NCBI GenBank assembly: GCA_024710825.1 | Contig: JANJUA010000433.1 | Coordinates: 1-19,795 of the forward strand | From: Solirubrobacteraceae bacterium | GTDB lineage: Bacteria; Actinomycetota; Thermoleophilia; Solirubrobacterales; Solirubrobacteraceae | Direction: 5' to 3' | Length of the DNA stretch: 19,795 nucleotides | In this document: piece by piece, positions 15,170 to 19,795 of the stretch | Layout of the letters: each line of letters opens with the position of its first letter | How positions within the stretch are numbered: position 1 is the first letter of the stretch | Made by a program: the position numbers and the translations under genes | The notes under the pieces: model-generated | The model's database searches: none | What the model was told of the DNA's origin: nothing | The model's input: the letters and a program-made list of their open reading frames with translations, nothing else

Positions 15170-16063
15170 ATGGCATCACGCGCGTCCTTCGGCAAGGACA
15201 CCGGGCTCCAGACCCGGATGGTCCTCACGATCTTCCTCCTCGGCGTCCTCTACGTCGTGTTCATCGGGGCGCTGGTCGCGTCCGGGCTGAACATCGGGCT
15301 GATCGTGGCGATCGCCGCCGGGCTCTTCGCCATGCAGCTCTTCACGTCGGACAAGATCGCGCTCCTGTCGATGGGCGCGAAGACCGTGACTCCGCAGCAG
15401 GCGCCGGAGCTGCACGCGATGATCGAGCGCCTCTGCGTGCAGGCGGACCTGCCCAAGCCGAAGATCGCCGTCATGGAGTCCGCCATGCCGAACGCGTTCG
15501 CCCTCGGCCGCTCGCAGAAGTCGGCGACGGTCTGCGCGACGACCGGCATCATGGAGCTGCTCTCGCCGTCGGAGCTGGAGGGCGTCATGGCCCACGAGCT
15601 CGCGCACGTGCAGAACCGCGACGTGATGATCATGACCGTCGCGTCGTTCTTCGCCTCGATCGCGTCGATGATCCTCCAGTTCGGGTTCCTCTTCGGCGGA
15701 GACGACGACGAGAACCCGAGCATGTTCGTCATCATCATCGTCTCGCTGATCGTCTACGCGCTCTCGTTCATGCTCATGCAGATGCTGTCGCGCTACCGCG
15801 AGTTCGCGGCCGACCGCGGCGCCGCGGTGATGACCGGGCGCCCGAGCGCGCTGGCGTCCGCGCTGGTGAAGATCTCGGGCAACATGGCCCGGGTGCCGCA
15901 GCGCGACCTGCGCGCGGCCTCGGAGATGAACGCCTTCTTCATCATCCCGGCAAGCGCCAAGTCCGCCCTCGGCAACCTCTTCGCGACGCACCCGCCGGTC
16001 GAGCAGCGCCTCGCCCGCCTCCAGCGCCTGGAGCAGCAGCTCCAGGGCACCATCGCCGCGTAG
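15170..16063 (+). CDS. htpX: HtpX-type membrane zinc metalloprotease
   Basis: Membrane-bound M48 protease with its active site facing the cytoplasm, degrading misfolded membrane proteins. It is 297 residues: two N-terminal transmembrane segments (about 17-38 and 41-58), HELAH at 142-146 giving zinc ligands H142 and H146 and catalytic E143, two further hydrophobic segments around 155-205, and the third ligand E211 in YREFAADRGA. The ATG at 15170 gives a normal HtpX N-terminus. It has no evident Shine-Dalgarno; CAGACT at 15157-15162 lies 7 bases before the ATG. Immediately followed by pspAB, a pairing characteristic of the actinobacterial/archaeal Psp module, so a role in membrane stress is likely. 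Confidence 0.94.
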   Translation: MASRASFGKDTGLQTRMVLTIFLLGVLYVVFIGALVASGLNIGLIVAIAAGLFAMQLFTSDKIALLSMGAKTVTPQQAPELHAMIERLCVQADLPKPKIAVMESAMPNAFALGRSQKSATVCATTGIMELLSPSELEGVMAHELAHVQNRDVMIMTVASFFASIASMILQFGFLFGGDDDENPSMFVIIIVSLIVYALSFMLMQMLSRYREFAADRGAAVMTGRPSALASALVKISGNMARVPQRDLRAASEMNAFFIIPASAKSALGNLFATHPPVEQRLARLQRLEQQLQGTIAA

Positions 16064-16066
16064 GCT
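16061..16066 (+). promoter_or_regulatory. Candidate -10 element overlapping the htpX stop
   Basis: TAGGCT begins with the htpX stop codon TAG and ends 7 bases before the pspAB ATG. This would give a leaderless pspAB transcript independent of htpX. No Shine-Dalgarno is visible before the ATG. No clear -35 within htpX was identified. Confidence 0.33.
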
Positions 16067-16073
16067 TCGGCGC

Positions 16074-16649
16074 ATGGGATTCCTCGACGCGCTGCTCGGC
16101 AAGCGCAAGGTGGCGGGGCCGGCCAAGCGCGACCGGCTGTTCGCGCTCTCGACCGCCTACGTCGCGCTGGAGGCCGCGCACGGCGTGCGCTCGCGCGGCG
16201 TCGCGGCGATCGTCTTCCAGCCGCTGGCGACGGGCGACTTCACCCAGATCGTCGCCGACATGGAGGAGGTCGTCCGCTCGACGGGCGAGGAGACCGGCAC
16301 GACCGTCTCGACGAGCGACGACTCGTTCGGCTACCGCTGGATGATCCTCCGCGACGGCGACGTCGAGGATCTCGTCGTGGGCGTCAACGCGGTCAACGAG
16401 GCGCTGGAGATCGGCGGCTACGGCGACCGGGCCCTGGCCGCGGTCTTCTCCTTCGCCGACGATGCCGGCCGCCCGATCTACTTCATCTACAACATCAAGC
16501 GCGGCGCCTGGTACCCGTTCGCCCCCGCGGACGGCGACCAGCAGCGCAACGTCGAGCGCGAGCTCCAGCTCAAGGCGCAGATCGGCGGCGAGCTGCCGAT
16601 CGAGCCCGAGCTCGATCGCTGGTTCCCGCTCTGGGGCGTCCCGATCTGA
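16074..16649 (+). CDS. pspAB: PspA-associated protein PspAB
   Basis: A 191-residue soluble protein recognised as the PspAB family from its start MGFLDALLGKRK, the LFALSTAYVALEAAHG segment, SFGYRWMILRD in the middle, the KRGAWYPFAP motif, and the ending LPIEPELDRWFPLWG. In actinobacteria and archaea PspAB genes sit with htpX, pspA and pspAA and are thought to take part in the membrane-stress response; the biochemical role is not known. It starts 10 bases after the htpX stop. Its end is 7 bases from the end of the convergent secreted-protein gene. Its usual partners pspA and pspAA lie about 1 kb away on the opposite strand. Confidence 0.88.
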   Translation: MGFLDALLGKRKVAGPAKRDRLFALSTAYVALEAAHGVRSRGVAAIVFQPLATGDFTQIVADMEEVVRSTGEETGTTVSTSDDSFGYRWMILRDGDVEDLVVGVNAVNEALEIGGYGDRALAAVFSFADDAGRPIYFIYNIKRGAWYPFAPADGDQQRNVERELQLKAQIGGELPIEPELDRWFPLWGVPI

Positions 16650-16656
16650 GCCGCGC

Positions 16657-17523
16657 TCAGCGGTAGCCGGTCTTGTGCAGGAAGCGCAGGACCGAGCGGA
16701 CGTACCTGCGCCCGCTCGGCGCCAGGTCGACCTCCTGGCGGGCCAGCTCGCCGCGCCGCAGCGCCCGGCGCAGCTCGGCGCGGCACTGGGCGCCCCGGCG
16801 CAGCAGGTAGAGGTCCGCGCACAGCGCGGGCAGCAGGCCCTTCAGTGTGAACCGCTCGTCGCGCGGCGCGCGGCGGATCTCGCGGATCGATCCGCGCAGG
16901 CGCCTGAGGTCGGCCCTGACGCGGCCGGGCCGCTCGCGGGTGACGTCGACGAGCCCGAAGTCGCGGTAGCGGAAGACCTGGACGGGCATCCCGCTGCACA
17001 CGTACGCGCAGAACGCGTAGGCGAAGCGTCCGTCCGCGCTGACGAGCTCCGGGCCCCCGCCGCCCTTGGCATCGGCGATCCGGTAGCCGGGATCGCCCCA
17101 GAACCTGACGGTGCTGCGATAGGTCGACGTGGCGGTGTCCCAGCCGTAGATGGCCGTGACCGAGCAGCAGTGCGCTCCGCCCGTGTAGAGGTCGACGAGC
17201 ACCTCCGGCTCGCCGTCGCCGGTGAGGTCCCGGATGACGAGCGAGGAGGGGTCGCCCCCGCCCACCCCGATCGGATAGGCGCCCTCACAGCCGTCGCACA
17301 GGTCGCCCAGGCTCACGCCGGCGAGCACGGTCTGCCCCTCCCGCACGATCGTCAGCCTCACGCTCCCCGCCTGCGCGGGGCTGAGCATCGTCGTCTCGAG
17401 CGTCGCGGAGACGGCGCCCGCCGAGGCGGTCTCGGTGTGAGGCCCGTCCTGCGCCGCGGCGGCGGGGACGGCGGCCAGGAAGGAGGCGAGGACGGCGGTG
17501 AGGACGGCGAAGGGTCGGCGCAT
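16657..17523 (-). CDS. Secreted Cys-rich protein with VCBS/FG-GAP-like segment, unknown function
   Basis: A 288-residue predicted secreted protein. The signal peptide (residues 1-24, MRRPF, hydrophobic core, AAAA then Q) is typical Sec type. The mature N-terminal half is beta-rich and has a calcium-loop-like DLTGDGEPE (99-107), as in VCBS/FG-GAP repeats, followed by HCC at 118-120. Eight Cys occur in the mature part (C76, C79, C119, C120, FC and VC near 170, and two near 240-250), an even number that suggests disulfides. The C-terminal quarter is strongly basic (many Arg). I do not recognise a named family. It lies 25 bases downstream of pspAA on the same strand; TAGGGT 10 bases before its ATG may also give it its own transcript. 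Confidence 0.82.
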   Translation of the reverse strand: MRRPFAVLTAVLASFLAAVPAAAAQDGPHTETASAGAVSATLETTMLSPAQAGSVRLTIVREGQTVLAGVSLGDLCDGCEGAYPIGVGGGDPSSLVIRDLTGDGEPEVLVDLYTGGAHCCSVTAIYGWDTATSTYRSTVRFWGDPGYRIADAKGGGGPELVSADGRFAYAFCAYVCSGMPVQVFRYRDFGLVDVTRERPGRVRADLRRLRGSIREIRRAPRDERFTLKGLLPALCADLYLLRRGAQCRAELRRALRRGELARQEVDLAPSGRRYVRSVLRFLHKTGYR

Positions 17524-17533
17524 GTGGCGCGCG

Positions 17534-17539
17534 ACCCTA
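17534..17539 (-). promoter_or_regulatory. Candidate -10 element for the Cys-rich secreted protein
   Basis: TAGGGT on the minus strand lies 10 bases before the ATG at 17523, inside the 25-base gap after pspAA. No Shine-Dalgarno precedes the ATG. No clear -35 is visible. Confidence 0.3.
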
Positions 17540-17548
17540 TCGACACCG

Positions 17549-17827
17549 TCAGTCGGGCAGCAGCCCGTCCCCGGTGAAGTCGCGCTCCGCCTCGCCGAGC
17601 GTCGTGTCCGCCGGGGGGATGATGAGCGTCGACTCGCGCAGGTCGTCGGCCGCGAGCTCCGTGCCGTGGCGGCGCACGGCCGCGAGCAGCGCGTCGAACG
17701 CGTGGCGGAACCCCACCTCGTCGTGGTCCTCGACGGCGGCGACGACGCGGTTGTCGAGCTCGTTGAGCTCGTCGCCCACGCCGTCGGGCATCTCGTACTG
17801 CCCCTCGCCCGAGATGCGGACGATCAC
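17549..17827 (-). CDS. pspAA: PspA-associated protein PspAA
   Basis: A 92-residue soluble protein. The start MIVRISGEGQYEMPD, the ELNELDN helix, the FDALLAAVRRHG segment, the ADDLRESTLIIPPADTTL stretch and the GLLPD ending are the recognised PspAA pattern. PspAA partners PspA in actinobacteria and archaea lacking the classical PspB/PspC, probably modulating PspA at the membrane. The start is GTG at 17827, overlapping the pspA stop by 4 bases (GTGA), so translation should be coupled to pspA. Confidence 0.9.
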   Translation of the reverse strand: MIVRISGEGQYEMPDGVGDELNELDNRVVAAVEDHDEVGFRHAFDALLAAVRRHGTELAADDLRESTLIIPPADTTLGEAERDFTGDGLLPD

Positions 17828-18570
17828 GACCGGCCCTCCTCGAGCTGCCCCTGGTCCGCTCCGCCGCCCAGCTCCGCCTTCATCTTCGCCAGCTCGTCGT
17901 CGACCTGCGACTGGCTCGTCAGCTCGTGGAGCTGGCGGTCGATGTCGTCCTGGCCCGAGCCGAGCTGCGTGATGTCGTCGAACGTGCCGGCCGCCTCGAG
18001 CTCCTCGACGGCGCTCGCGCGCGCCTTCATGTCCTCGGTCTTGTCCAGCGCGCGCTGCATGGCGAGGCCGACGTCCGCCATCTCCTCGCCCACGCCCGTC
18101 GCCGCCGACGAGATCTGCACCTGGGCCTCGGCGGCGGAGTACTGGGCCTTGACGACCTCCTTCTTCGTGCGGAAGGCCTCGATCTTCGCGCGCAGCTTCG
18201 CCTCCGAGTCGACGAGCTTCTGCTGCTGGGCCTCGAGCTCGGCGACCTGCTGGTCGAGCCCCTGCAGCTCGGTCTGCGCCAGCGTCTTGCGCTCGAGCGC
18301 GGTGCGGGCGAGGTCCTCCTTGCCCGCCGACAGGGCCTGACGCGCCTGCGTGTCGAGCTTGACGACCTGCTGCTGGAGCCGGTCCGCCTGCATCTGCAGG
18401 CGCTTCTTGGAGGTCACCACCTCCGCGACACCCTTCTTGACGTTCTGGAGGAGCTCGAGCTGCTTCTGGTAGCTGTAGTCGAGCGTCTCGCCCGGGTCCT
18501 CGGCCCGATCGAGCATCTTCGAGATCTTCGCCTTCACGATGGTCGTGAAGCGGCCACTCGTGCCGGCCAT
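17824..18570 (-). CDS. pspA: Phage shock protein A (PspA/IM30 family)
   Basis: A 248-residue peripheral membrane protein of the ESCRT-III-like PspA/Vipp1 family, which polymerises on damaged membranes. It is almost wholly helical: an N-terminal amphipathic helix (about 6-24, RFTTIVKAKISKMLDRAED), a Gln/Lys/Glu-rich coiled coil (about 30-190), and a short C-terminal helical tail after a break near 195. Length and the EDPGETLDYSYQKQLELL segment fit the actinobacterial form. The ATG at 18570 has a strong AGGAGG six bases upstream (18577-18582), one of the best Shine-Dalgarno sequences in the window, and that site lies in the arm of an 8-bp inverted repeat. First gene of pspA-pspAA, with the secreted Cys-rich protein behind. 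Confidence 0.94.
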   Translation of the reverse strand: MAGTSGRFTTIVKAKISKMLDRAEDPGETLDYSYQKQLELLQNVKKGVAEVVTSKKRLQMQADRLQQQVVKLDTQARQALSAGKEDLARTALERKTLAQTELQGLDQQVAELEAQQQKLVDSEAKLRAKIEAFRTKKEVVKAQYSAAEAQVQISSAATGVGEEMADVGLAMQRALDKTEDMKARASAVEELEAAGTFDDITQLGSGQDDIDRQLHELTSQSQVDDELAKMKAELGGGADQGQLEEGRS

Positions 18571-18575
18571 CGGTT

Positions 18576-18604
18576 GCCTCCTGTGCGCGTGGGGTGCAGG
18601 AGGC
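18576..18604 (-). promoter_or_regulatory. Inverted repeat covering the pspA Shine-Dalgarno
   Basis: GCCTCCTG and CAGGAGGC form a perfect 8-bp stem (arms 18597-18604 and 18576-18583 read on the minus strand) with a 13-base loop. The 3' arm contains the full AGGAGG of pspA, so in RNA the hairpin would hide the ribosome site. As DNA it could be an operator. Nearby TAGTCT (minus strand, 18607-18612) resembles a -10; if used, the transcript would start near 18600 and lose about half of the 5' arm, so the RNA model needs an upstream start. Confidence 0.45.
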
Positions 18605-18623
18605 CCAGACTACCGGCCGAAGC

Positions 18624-19202
18624 TCAGAGGCCCTCGGGGTGGCGGGCCTTGAAGCCCTTGGTGCTCCGGAGCATCGGACGCCACTGGGGCCCCTTGTCGC
18701 CCGACGGGTCGCCCGCGGCGCTGGTGTCGAGCCGCATGCCGGCGATCTCGACGAACGCGTGGCCCGGGTTCGTGTAGACGGTGATCCACTCGCCCTTGCC
18801 GCGCTCGCCCCAGCTCATGAACGAGGACGAGTCGAGCGGGTCGTCGAGCAGGTCGCCGCCGATCAGCGCGTAGGAGACGGTGCCGGAGCAGTCGTAGCCG
18901 GAGTCCTTCACCCGAGCGTGGCCGCCGCCGTACTTGTACGGCTTGCCGACGATCTCGTTCGCCGCCCAGATCGCCTCCTTGACCTCCAGCGGCGCGCTCT
19001 CCGGCGGGTACGCCAGGCCGTCGATGATCTGGCCCTCGGGCAGCGCGGGCGTCTCGGTCGGGTCGATCCCGAAGGCCGCGCCGCCGGCCTCGGCGGCCAC
19101 GGCGAGCTTCGGCGCGCTCACGGCGATGCTCGGCAGGGCCAGCGCCCCCAGCGCGAAAGCGCATACGGCGACGATCGACGTCGACAGCGGACGTATCCGC
19201 AC
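18624..19202 (-). CDS. Secreted NlpC/P60-like peptidoglycan hydrolase
   Basis: A 192-residue protein with an N-terminal Sec-type hydrophobic segment (about 8-30), a linker, and a C-terminal NlpC/P60-type papain-like domain (about 72-185). The catalytic Cys is C105 in GYDCSGTVSYAL, preceded by the family-typical GKPYKYGGG, and the catalytic His is H148 in NPGHAFVEIAG. These enzymes cleave peptide stems in peptidoglycan. The domain is short and no binding repeat is present. The start is GTG at 19202, with GAGG seven bases before it. A ydaO-type c-di-AMP riboswitch lies directly upstream, the association known for actinobacterial cell-wall hydrolases, which strongly supports the functional call. 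It is 53 bases upstream of pspA on the same strand. Confidence 0.9.
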   Translation of the reverse strand: MRIRPLSTSIVAVCAFALGALALPSIAVSAPKLAVAAEAGGAAFGIDPTETPALPEGQIIDGLAYPPESAPLEVKEAIWAANEIVGKPYKYGGGHARVKDSGYDCSGTVSYALIGGDLLDDPLDSSSFMSWGERGKGEWITVYTNPGHAFVEIAGMRLDTSAAGDPSGDKGPQWRPMLRSTKGFKARHPEGL

Positions 19203-19218
19203 GGCTACCTCTTTCGTG

Positions 19219-19340
19219 GGCCTCCGGGGTTAGCTGACGGGTTAGCGCGGAAAGAGCCGGCGCTTCACGTGCACAGACACGCGATTCACCCCAACAACAT
19301 GGGTCCCCCGGTCCCAGGCTTCACTGCCTGGGATTCGGCG
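19219..19340 (-). promoter_or_regulatory. ydaO/yuaA-type c-di-AMP riboswitch
   Basis: Read on the minus strand, the conserved pieces appear in the right order: CGCCGAATCC (19340-19331), a perfect 7-bp hairpin CCCAGGC/GCCTGGG (19332-19326 with 19319-19313), GGGGGACCCA (19309-19300), TGGGGTGAATC (19293-19283), CTCTTTC (19256-19250), GTCAGCTAACC (19238-19228) and closing GGAGGC near 19225-19220. These match the ydaO consensus that binds c-di-AMP and usually turns genes off when ligand is high. CTCTTTC is exactly complementary to GAAAGAG (19215-19209), which contains most of the ribosome site of the hydrolase gene, so a translational platform is possible. No terminator-type poly-U hairpin is visible. 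Confidence 0.93.
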
Positions 19341-19351
19341 TTGATCGCGGC

Positions 19352-19380
19352 AACGTAGCAGAGCGCGAGGATTGATGCAC
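19352..19380 (-). promoter_or_regulatory. Promoter for the riboswitch and hydrolase
   Basis: On the minus strand GTGCAT (19380-19375) and TACGTT (19357-19352) are spaced by 17 bases. The predicted start near 19345 falls a few bases before the first conserved riboswitch element, which supports the choice. The -35 match to TTGACA is poor. Confidence 0.4.
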
Positions 19381-19430
19381 CGCGGTTATGGGTAGCCGCC
19401 TGACTGCGTGGTGGGCGCGCGCCCGTCCAC

Positions 19431-19436
19431 TACCGT
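19431..19436 (+). promoter_or_regulatory. Candidate -10 element for the cell-wall-binding lipoprotein
   Basis: TACCGT lies 9 bases before the ATG at 19446, implying a leader of only a few bases. No Shine-Dalgarno and no clear -35 are seen. Confidence 0.3.
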
Positions 19437-19445
19437 GGCCGCCCG

Positions 19446-19795
19446 ATGACCCGCAGGCCAGGATCCGTCGTCGTCGCGGCCGCGATAGCGGCGGCGCTCG
19501 CGTCGGGCGCCTGCGGCAAGGGCGACGGTCCCGGCGGGCCGGAGTCGGCGACGCCCTCCGCGGGCCGGACGGCGGACGACCCGCGGGCGGCCGAGACGCT
19601 CGGCTTCCCGACGTTCGCCACCAAGAACACCACGCGCGTCGGCGGCGCGGACCCCGTGGCGGACGCCGCCGGAGTCGCGCTGGCGGCCTTCCCCGGGACC
19701 GCTCCGGCGAGCCGCCCGACCGCCGTCGTCCTCGCCGACGCCGGCTCGTGGCAGACGGCGATCGCCGCGGCGGCGCTCGCCGCGCGCCCGGTTCG
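19446..19795 (+). CDS. Lipoprotein with cell-wall-binding repeat 2-like domain, 3' end outside window
   Basis: The frame is open from ATG 19446 to the end of the window (116 residues seen). It starts MTRRPGSVVVAAAIAAALASGAC: two Arg, a hydrophobic core and a lipobox-like SGAC with Cys23, so lipidation and export are likely although Ser at -3 is not the usual residue. After a Gly/Pro-rich linker, TRVGGADPVADAAGVALAAFP followed by TAVVLADAGSWQTAIAAAALAARPV fits the opening of a cell-wall-binding repeat 2 unit (R-x-G-x-D, then VVLA and an Ala-rich helix). Such repeats anchor actinobacterial and firmicute surface proteins. It is divergent from the c-di-AMP-regulated hydrolase. Further domains may follow past the edge. 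Confidence 0.72.
   Translation, partial: MTRRPGSVVVAAAIAAALASGACGKGDGPGGPESATPSAGRTADDPRAAETLGFPTFATKNTTRVGGADPVADAAGVALAAFPGTAPASRPTAVVLADAGSWQTAIAAAALAARPV

Noticed and set aside
19430..19633. 67-residue minus-strand open frame opposite the last lipoprotein
   Set aside because: The plus strand shows a signal peptide, a Cys and a wall-binding repeat pattern; the minus-strand frame shows none.
1..19795. Phage, transposon, toxin-antitoxin or defence system
   Set aside because: No integrase, transposase, terminal repeats, small paired toxin-like genes, CRISPR repeats or composition break were seen. The Psp genes are a membrane-stress system despite their name.

Overview
This window reads as ordinary chromosome from a very GC-rich actinobacterium. 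The set of genes (lysA-hom-thrC-thrB order, PspA with PspAA and PspAB partners, a ydaO-type riboswitch ahead of an NlpC/P60-like protein, an FHA/ParA/ABC1-kinase cluster) suggests the Thermoleophilia/Solirubrobacterales lineage. That placement is an inference from gene content and codon bias. There is no rRNA, tRNA, CRISPR array, insertion sequence or prophage, and base composition looks uniform. Coding density is very high, and many genes overlap by 4 bases or are separated by fewer than 30.

Layout. (1) 1-1.75 kb: the 3' part of a class B penicillin-binding transpeptidase, followed by a short gap with a good promoter-like sequence and three tightly packed hairpins. These could be a bidirectional terminator, a small RNA, or both. 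(2) 1.74-3.1 kb, minus strand: a small lipoprotein, an SRPBCC-fold protein and a zinc-ribbon protein. (3) 3.27-6.3 kb, plus strand: a zinc-ribbon/FHA protein, an orphan ParA-type ATPase and an ABC1/UbiB-family kinase-like membrane protein, probably one operon. (4) 6.36-10.72 kb, minus strand: lysA-hom-thrC-thrB, the lysine and threonine branches of the aspartate pathway, with overlapping reading frames. (5) 10.75-13.06 kb: a small alpha/beta hydrolase convergent with a CocE/S15-type hydrolase. (6) 13.07-19.8 kb: a cell-envelope block holding lgt, an M23 coiled-coil peptidase, htpX-pspAB (plus strand), a Cys-rich secreted protein, pspAA and pspA (minus strand), an NlpC/P60-like secreted protein behind a c-di-AMP riboswitch, and the start of a cell-wall-binding lipoprotein.

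How it fits together. The right-hand third gathers envelope maintenance functions: lipoprotein maturation (Lgt), peptidoglycan cutting (M23, NlpC/P60), membrane-stress response (PspA/PspAA/PspAB) and membrane protein quality control (HtpX). One wall hydrolase is under predicted c-di-AMP control. The known psp-htpX module is present but split into two convergent units, with an uncharacterised secreted protein downstream of pspAA. The most unusual items are the riboswitch with a possible Shine-Dalgarno-sequestering platform, the pspA leader inverted repeat covering its own Shine-Dalgarno, the structured 1.62-1.74 kb gap, and a recurring -10-like hexamer placed 7-10 bases before start codons, twice made partly from the preceding gene's stop codon.
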